From Aquarana catesbeiana (lineage: Eukaryota; Chordata; Amphibia; Anura; Ranidae), in NCBI RefSeq assembly GCF_042186555.1, contig NC_133326.1:433191069-433255068 (forward strand): a DNA stretch of 64,000 nt, given 5' to 3'. Position numbers and translations under genes: made by a program. Positions 57,318 through 64,000 of this stretch are shown here, in pieces. Numbering within the stretch: position 1 is the first letter of the stretch; each line of letters begins with the position of its first letter. The notes below the pieces were generated by a model. It had not been told where the DNA came from, ran no database searches, and worked only from the letters and a program-made list of their open reading frames with translations.

Positions 57318-58032
57318 CTAGAGATGCTCAGTTGGGCTTAAGTCAGGGCTCTGGCTGGGCCATTCAAGAACAGTCACGGAGTTGTTGTGAAACCACTCCT
57401 TCGTTATTTTAGCTGTGTGCTTATGGTCATTGTCTTGTTGGAAGGTAAACCTTTGGCCCAGTCTGAGGTCCTGAGCACTCTGGAGAAGGTTTTCGTCCAG
57501 GATATCCCTGTACTTGGCCGCATTCATCTTTCCCTCGATTGCAACCAGTCGTCCTGTCCCTGCAGCTGAAAAACACCCCCACAGCATGATGCTGCCACCA
57601 CCATGCTTCACTGTTGGGACTGTATTGGACATGCGGGCTTTCATGTGTCTTGCACTGAGGAGAGGCTTCCGTCGGGCCACTCTGCCATAAAGCCCCGACT
57701 GGTGGAGGGTTGCAGTGATGGTTGACTTTCTATAACTTTCTCCTATCTCCCAACTGCATCTCTGGAGCTCAGCCACAGTGATCTTTGGGTTCTTCTTTAC
57801 CTCTCTCACCAAGGCTCTTCTCCCCCGATAGCTCAGTTTGGCCGGACGGCCAGCTCTAGGAAGGGTTCTGGTCGTCCCAAATGTCTTCCATTTAAGGATT
57901 ATGGAGGCCACTGTACTCTTAGGAACCTTAAGTGCAGCAGACATTTTTTTTGTAACCTTGGCTAGATCTGTGCCTTGCCACAATTCTGTCTCTGAGCTCT
58001 TCAGGCAGTTCCTTTGACCTCATGATTCGCAT
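57318..58032 (-). pseudogene. Tc1-like transposase, deleted core (copy B)
   Basis: Carries the helix-turn-helix (LKVPKSTVASIILKWKTFGT; AGRPAKLSYRGRRALVREV), the second catalytic block QQDNDHKHTAK and PDLSPTEHL. About 70 residues including the first catalytic Asp (SDETKIELFG in copy A) are missing between ARHMKARM and SNTVPTVKHGG. Frameshift after MSAALKV start region. Inactive. Confidence 0.87.
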
Positions 58033-58159
58033 TTGCTCTGACATGCACTGTGAGCTGTAAGGTCTTATATAGACAGCTGTGTGGCTTTCCTAATCAAGTC
58101 CAATCAGTATAATCAAACACGGCTGGACTCAAATGAGGGTGTAGAACCATCTCAAGGAT

Positions 58160-59193
58160 TAGGGTTGTCCCGATACCACTTTTTTAGGACCGAGTACAAG
58201 TACCGATACTTTTTTTCAAGTACCCGCCGATACGGAATACCGATACTTTTTTTTAATGTCACGTGACAGTTTTTTTAACAGTGCTTTTTTTTTTTTGAGG
58301 GGGGGAGGGGGTGAATGGTGTATGTGTGTGTGTTTTTTGTTTTTTTTTGTTTTTTTTTTTAATTTACAATTTTTATTTTTTACAATAATTTTTTTTTTAT
58401 TCTTTATTGCAATATGTGTTTTTTTTGTTTTTTTTTTTTTAATCAGCCCTGTTGGGGGGCTTTGGTGAGATATCAGGGGTCTTAACAGACCTCTGATATC
58501 TCCCCCTTGAGACAGAGAAAGAGACAGAGGATAGAGATTCCCCAGTCCCTTTCTCTGCAGCCTCAGCTGCACTGAAAATGAATGGAGAGAAGACAGCGGT
58601 TCCTCTCCATTCATAAACTGACACATCGTAATCACAGGAGATTACAATGTTTCAGTTATGTGAATGGACAGAGTCAGCTGACTCTGTCCATTCACAAAGG
58701 AAGGAGGAGGAGGACGGCAGAACGGAGGGGGAGAACGGACGGGGACAGAGATGGAGAGGGGAACCGAGGGGACAGCAGAGAGGCACAGAGAAGGAGAGAG
58801 GAACGGAGGGGAAAGCGGAGGGGGACAGAAAAGGAGAGAGAGGAACGGAGGGGACAGCGGAGAGGCACAGAGAAGGAGAGAGACACGGAGGGGACAGCGG
58901 AGGGGAACAGAAAAGGAGAGAGGAACGGAGGGGGACAGCGGAGGGGGACAGAGGAACAGAGGGGCATGGAGGAGGATGCAGTGACAGTCAGCGGTGAGCG
59001 ATCACCGCTGTTTGTCACTAAAGCAGCTGAAAGCCGCTGGGGGAGAATCTTGTAACAACCCCATGCGCCATTCACAGCTGACTTCCAGGTATCGGGGGAA
59101 GCATCGGGAGCATTTGCCCGAGTACAAGTACTTGGGCAAATGCTCGGTATCGGTGCCGATACCGATACTAGTATCGGTATCGGGACAACCCTA
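58160..59193. mobile_element. Non-autonomous hAT element in Tc1 copy B
   Basis: TIRs TAGGGTTGTCCCGATACC and its inverse; perfect 8-bp duplication TCAAGGAT (58152-58159, 59194-59201), single in copy A at 30361. The ends include nested GTACCGATAC/GTATCGGTAC words. The interior has a purine-rich array (58690-58970; GGAACGGAGGGGACAGCGG-like units of about 50 bp) whose long frames are compositional artefacts. Confidence 0.9.
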
Positions 59194-59940
59194 TCAAGGA
59201 TGATCAGAAGAAATGGACAGCACCTGAGTTAAATATATGAGTGTCACAGCAAAGGGTCTGAATACTTAAAACCATGTGATATTTCAGTTTTTCTTTATTA
59301 ATAAATCTGCAAAAATGTCAACAATTCTGTGTTTTTCTGTCAATATGGGGTGCTGTGTATACATTGAGGAAAAAAATGAACTTAAATGATTTTAGCAAAT
59401 GGCTGCAATATAACAGAGTGAAAAATTTAAGGGGGTCTGAATACTTTCCGTCCCCACTGTATGTGTCATAATTATGTGTTAAAAAAATTAATTATGGTTA
59501 ATTATTGAAATATTTTCTTAAAACTACATTTTCTTAATATCCCCCAAAGTGCATACGTGCAAACAAAATCCCAAAACTTCCTGGAATCCAAATCCCAGTT
59601 ATCAATCAAAAGGCTGAAACAGTGTGATCCAACAGTTCTCAGATTCAGATGGCTAATGTGGTCCTTTTATCAGAAAAATTCTAAAGTGACTCACCAACAG
59701 TTGTAGCTGGTAAAATTATACACCAGCAATTGCACAGAATTAAATATTTAGATTATTCCTACTGCATGGACTCCAGCTTCTCAGCCTGTTAGTATCTCCT
59801 CTAACCTATGCGAATGATCAATCTCCAAGTCTGCAATAGCGTGATGTTGTATCTCTCTCCACTCTGCTGATTTCAGTCTCTCCACCTGTCAGTATTTCTC
59901 CCACAATGAACCATCGATAATTAAGGGGAAGAAGAAAGGA

Positions 59941-60777
59941 GAATTGCAAGAAGATTTGAACAAATTCGTGGGGTGGGCAACTACATGGCAAATGAGGTTT
60001 AATGTGGAAAAATTTTAAATAATGCATTTGGGTGGCAAAAATATGAATGCAATCTACTCACTGGGGGGAGAACCTCTGGAAGAATCAAGGTTGGAAATGG
60101 ACCTGGGGGTCCTAGTAGATGATAGGCTCAGCAATGGCATGCAATGCCAAGCTGCTGCTAACAAAGCAAACAGAATATTGGCATGCATTAAAAAGGGGAT
60201 TAACTCAAGAGATAAAGCGATAATTCCTCCACTCTACAACACTCTGGTCCGGCCTCACCTGGAGTATGCTGTCCAGTTCTGGGCACCAGTCCTCCGGAAG
60301 GATGTACTGGAAATGGAGCGGGTACAGAGAAGGGCAACAAAGCTAATAAAGGAACTGGAGGATGTTTGTTATGAAGAAAGGTTACGAGCACTGAACTTAT
60401 TCTCTATGGAGCAGAGACGCTTGAGAAGGGATATGATTTCAATTTACAAATGCCATACTGGTGAGGCCACAATAGGGATAAAACTTTTCCGCGGAAGGGA
60501 GCTTAATAAGACATGTAGCCACTCATTAAAATTAGAAGAAAAGAGGTTTAACCTTAAACCATGTAGAGGGTTCTTTACTGTAAGAGAGGCAAGGATGTGG
60601 AATTCCCTTCCAAAGGTGGTGGTTTCATCGGGGAGCATCGATATTTTCAAAAAACTATTAGAAAAGCACCTGAACCACCACAACATACAAGAATATACAA
60701 TGTAATACTGACATATAATCACACACATAGGTTGGAGATGTGTCTTTTTTCAACCTCACCTATTATGTTACTATGTA
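59941..60777 (+). mobile_element. 5'-truncated CR1/L2-group LINE, copy 1
   Basis: Absent from the homologous segment at 31133. Contains only the last part of the RT ORF and a 3' end TTATGTTACTATGTAA, a short tandem tail as in CR1/L2-like LINEs. Confidence 0.82.
60022..60705 (+). CDS. LINE RT C-terminal part (open frame)
   Basis: 227 residues open: DLGVLVDDRLSNGMQCQAAANKAN-type core, LVRPHLEYAVQFWAP, ERVQRRATKLIKELEDVCYEERL and MWNSLPKVVV. This is the conserved C-terminus after the RT palm in CR1/L2-type LINEs. The RT catalytic box is not present, so it is a truncated remnant although the frame is undisturbed. Confidence 0.82.
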   Translation: MHLGGKNMNAIYSLGGEPLEESRLEMDLGVLVDDRLSNGMQCQAAANKANRILACIKKGINSRDKAIIPPLYNTLVRPHLEYAVQFWAPVLRKDVLEMERVQRRATKLIKELEDVCYEERLRALNLFSMEQRRLRRDMISIYKCHTGEATIGIKLFRGRELNKTCSHSLKLEEKRFNLKPCRGFFTVREARMWNSLPKVVVSSGSIDIFKKLLEKHLNHHNIQEYTM

Positions 60778-61137
60778 AAAATTTCCATAGCGTAATCTTG
60801 TTTTAAAACTTGTAACATTTATTAAAAACTGTTGAAAATACACTCACATTTCTTAAGTGTCTACCTGACACTAGGGAACAATTGCGTGTTAATAATGTGA
60901 TCTTCTGCTCCTGGCTATGTTCCAAAACCCGAGCGTCTGATCTCTGAAAAACAGCTTGATGGTGTCAGCGTCCTAGCCTCCGCTCTACTAGTTTTGTTGT
61001 ATTAATGTCCTCACGGAGCAGCAGGACGTATGACAGCACCAAACCCACTTTTAAACTCAAAACTAGGTCTGCCCTCGTGTTGAACAAATCGTATGAAAGC
61101 ATTATCTAAATGGTCAAAAATATTGCAGTCTCAATGT

Positions 61138-63000
61138 TGCAGTGGAATAATGTCCTTACAGGATGTCTCCAATTTACAAGCCTACCTCAATGCACTGTCT
61201 AATTGGGTGACTATGTGGCAGATGAGGTTTAACATTGACAAATGTAAAGTTATGCACTTGGGGGCTAAGAATATGTATGCATCATACATGCTAGAGGGAG
61301 TACAACTGGGGGAATCCGTGGTGGAGAAGGATCTGGGGGTTTTGGTAGATCATAAACTCAATAATAACATGCAATGCCAAGCTGCGGTTTCCAAAGCGAG
61401 CAAAGTCCTTTCTTGTATTAAGAGAGGTATGGACTCCATAGAGAGAGTTATAATTTTGCCCCTGTTCAAATCATTAGTAAGACCTCATCTGGAATATTGT
61501 CAGGAGCCAGGGAGCGTCTCCGCTCGCCGGGCTCCGGTGCGCATGCGCACGGGACGAGCGCTTCGCCGCACACCCGTCCGCGGCCTGATGGTGCGGCGCG
61601 CGCGGGTGCACGGCGGTCCCCGTGTGCGCGCCGTAGCCCGTGCGGGTGCCCGGTAGCGCGTCACACTGACGCGCTCGCCGGGCAGGGGGGCTATATCTGA
61701 CGGCTCCAGCACCCAGTCGGGTTGCTGGTTTGTCGTCAGCTCTCCCTGTTCTCTGAGCCTGTGTTACCTTGTACTTCTGCCTGATCTGTGTACCGAACCT
61801 CTGCTGGCCTGTTTAACCACTACTCTCCCGGATTGTCCCTTGTACTTTTGCCTGATCTGTGTACCGAACCTCTGCTGGACTGTTAACCACTACTCTCCCG
61901 GATTGTCCCTTGTACTTCTGCCTGATCTGTGTACTGAACCCTGGCCTGTTTAACCACTGCTCTGCTGGACAATCCTATCTATAACCTGCCTGATCTGTGT
62001 ACCAAACCCCTGGCCGGTTTAACTACTACTCTGCTGGACTATCTTGATTATACCTGTCAGATCTGTGCACCGAATCCTGGCCTGCTTAACCACCGCGCTG
62101 CTGGATCTTGTGATACCCTGATTATTACCTGCCTGTTCCCTAACCTCTGCTTGTGTTTTCAGCCCGGCTCCCTGCGGATCCCAGGACACCCGCTTCCAGC
62201 TTCTGAACCTTCTATCCTTCTGGAAGCCCGTGCCTCCGCGTGCCCTCAGCCTCCTGTACCCATTTCGGGGGTCTGGGTGCGCGTGGTCGTAAGGGCGAGC
62301 CGCTCTCGGCATCTCGGCCTCGGTGAGTATTTGTCCGTGACAAATATGCAGTTCAGTTTTGGGCACCAGTTCTCAAAAAGGATATCAGGGAACTGGAGAA
62401 AGTGCAGAGAAGGGCAACCAAACTGATAAGAGGCATGGAGGAGCTCAGCTATGAGGAAAGATTAGAGGAACTGAATTTATTCACTCTTGAGAAGAGGAGA
62501 ATAAGGGGGGATATGATCAACATGTTCAAATATATAAGGGGTCCATATAGTGAACTTGGTGTTGAGTTATTCTCTTTACGGTCAACCCAGAGGACACGGG
62601 GGGCACTCTTTACATCTAGAGAAAAAGATTTAATCTCCATATGTGTGAAAATGTGGAATAGAATCCCGCCAGAGGTGATTCTGGCCAGCTCAGTAGATTG
62701 CTTTAGGAAAGGCCTGGATACTTTCCTAATTGTGCATAATATAACTGGGTACTAACATTTATAGGTAAAGTTGATCCAGGGAAAATCCGATTGCCTCTTG
62801 GGGGGGATCAGGAAGACATTTTTTTCCCCTGGTGTAGCAAATTGGAGCATGCTCTGCTGGGGTTTTTTGCCTTCCTCTGGATCAACTGTGGGTATAAAAT
62901 TGGGTATATTGGATTGTACAATATTTTTTATTTTATTTATTTATTGTTTTTAAGGATGGACTTGTGTCTTTTTTCAACCTGACTAACTATGTAACTATAT
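61138..63000 (+). mobile_element. 5'-truncated CR1/L2-group LINE, copy 2, split by a solo LTR
   Basis: Inserted in the Penelope segment (empty at about 31432). Frame pieces: 61150-61497 (FNIDKCKVMHLGAKN, EKDLGVLVDHKLNNN, SLVRPHLEY) and 62343-62755 (AVQFWAPVLKKDIRELEKVQ core, ATKLIRGMEELSYEERL, MWNRIPPEVI). They join in frame when the LTR is removed. 3' tail CTAACTATGTAACTATAT. A different subfamily from copy 1. Confidence 0.85.
61498..62342 (+). mobile_element. Solo LTR
   Basis: 845 bp, starting TGTCAGGAGCC and ending TTTGTCCGTGACA (TG...CA ends), with a 5-bp duplication AATAT (61493-61497, 62343-62347) inside LINE codons. CpG-rich 5' part, TATA-like CTATATCTGA at 61691, and about four to five 71-bp tandem units (TGCCTGATCTGTGTACCGAA) at 61768-62075. 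No internal region remains, as after LTR-LTR recombination. Family (Ty3-like or ERV) not decidable. Confidence 0.85.
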
Positions 63001-63664
63001 AGCTGGTCACATAGTGATTATACTAGATTCAACAAGTATCATTTTTATCGAATCTTTCGTTCACTGAAATAAAAATGTCAGGCCAATGAGCCCATTTTCA
63101 TCTCCCATATGAATAAAAGATTGCCATGATCTAAAACTAAACTTGAATATTCCAAAATTGTATTCTAAAACCCACTAACTCCATAATATCCTTTTTTATT
63201 AAATAATTACAACAAGTCTCATTTCTAAAATAAAAGTAACACAACACTAGGACTAGTTGAACTGCTGATATCCCTAGATGGTATTACCATCTCCAAGAGC
63301 AACTGATGTTCTGTGTATTTGATTACCTATGTAGCTTAATTGAAAGATTTTTGGTGTGCAATCCTGATATTATATTGTAAAACTATTATTTTTATTCATC
63401 TAATTATTCTACCAAAATTATTCTGTAGCATATCCCTAATATCAACACTGCAGATCATTGGATCTACTCCAGAAAATTGAATATCCTATTAAAAATATAT
63501 AGAATCATATGAGCAGAATATATAGGATAGTCCCGAGATGACCATAAAAATAATCATGATTTATACCTATGAACAGAAACCAATCAAACTGTGTGGGGGA
63601 AGTGTTTATCACACCAGATTTTTTGGTGTGCAAAACTGATATTATATTGTAAAACTATCATTCT

Positions 63665-64000
63665 TATTAATCCACCAAAATGTGGTTTGGTTTCTGTTCA
63701 TAGGTAGAAATAATGATTATTTTTATGGTCATCTAGGGACTCTCTTAAATATTTTGCTCATATGATTCTATATATATTTTTAATAGGATATTCAATTTTC
63801 TGGTAGTAGATCCTATAATCTGCAGCGTTGATATTAGGGATATGCTAAAGAAGAAATTTGGTAGATTAATTAGGTTAATAAGAATAATAGGAGCAGAGGA
63901 TCACATTATTAACATGTGATGATTGTTCCCTAGTGTCAGGTAGACACTTAAAAAATGTGAGTGTATTTTCAACAGTTTTTAATAAATGTTACAAGTTTTA
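63665..64000 (+). repeat. Inverted copy of the Penelope terminal segment
   Basis: 63670-63850 is the inverse of about 63420-63600 (TTCTGTTCATAGGTAGAAAT; TTGATATTAGGGATATGCT). 63890-64000 is the inverse of 60805-60920 (ATTGTTCCCTAGTGTCAGG), so about 2.3 kb (mostly the nested LINE) is absent between them. It continues beyond the window. Confidence 0.82.

Larger units (their letters stand above)
56955..59459 (-). mobile_element. Tc1-like transposon, copy B, with nested hAT
   Basis: Same family as 29017-30624 (TIR CAGTGGGGACGGAAAGTAT). TA on both sides. 2505 bp because a 1034-bp hAT element sits in its 5' UTR. Inserted about 33 bp away from the site used by copy A in the homologous Penelope segment. 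Confidence 0.92.
56511..63660 (-). mobile_element. Penelope-like element: 5' terminal segment, heavily nested
   Basis: Partner of 26102-35370. Nested: Tc1 copy B (56955-59459), CR1/L2-like LINE (59941-60777) and a second such LINE (61138-63000) holding a solo LTR. It lacks the TTAA elements present in the partner, giving clean empty sites. Ends at the inverted copy beginning about 63665. Confidence 0.7.

Noticed and set aside
58582..59075. Glu/Arg/Gly-rich frames inside the hAT element
   Set aside because: Purine-rich tandem array; compositional open frames.

Overview
This window looks like repeat-dominated vertebrate nuclear DNA, most probably from a frog, and a ranid-type genome fits best. 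The reasons are a tyrosine-recombinase DIRS element, Penelope-like elements with hammerhead ribozymes, L1 and CR1/L2-type LINEs, a BEL/Pao element, Tc1 and hAT transposons and many TTAA-flanked MITEs. I see no complete host gene. One 88-nt segment (7370-7457) has good splice consensus and could be a host exon. No rRNA, functional tRNA or CRISPR was seen. The species call is inference from the repeat mix only.

Layout. 1-545 is unassigned DNA with a MITE end. 546-7233 is a full-length antisense L1 with a perfect 15-bp target-site duplication (TSD) and a Harbinger-like MITE nested in ORF2. 7249-8425 is unassigned DNA with the candidate exon. 8426-14320 is a structurally complete DIRS element: inverted terminal repeats, gag, RT/RNase H, tyrosine recombinase and internal complementary region. 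14.3-26.1 kb is a dense field of nested MITEs and hAT elements plus several minisatellites (23-36 bp units). From 26.1 kb to the right edge, the backbone is a decayed Penelope-like element on the minus strand. Related long terminal segments lie at 26.1-35.4 kb and 56.5-63.7 kb, ORF remnants lie at 35.4-35.8, 48.6-48.9 and 55.8-56.5 kb, and an inverted copy starts at 63.7 kb.

The Penelope backbone has been hit repeatedly by L1 copies (31634-34799, about 35862-41300, 48909-55783), a BEL/Pao element (about 42257-48631), two independent Tc1 insertions, two CR1/L2-like LINEs and several MITEs. Many insertions are themselves interrupted, so an order of events can be read from TSDs and from empty sites in the homologous terminal segments.

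The most unusual object is a 3.0-kb foldback element (37716-40732) inside an L1. It has two near-identical 1.13-kb inverted arms, each carrying a hammerhead-ribozyme motif, around a CpG-rich, TATA-containing spacer, and is flanked by a 15-bp TSD. A second, smaller hairpin element at 41325-41824 carries another candidate hammerhead core of the same layout.
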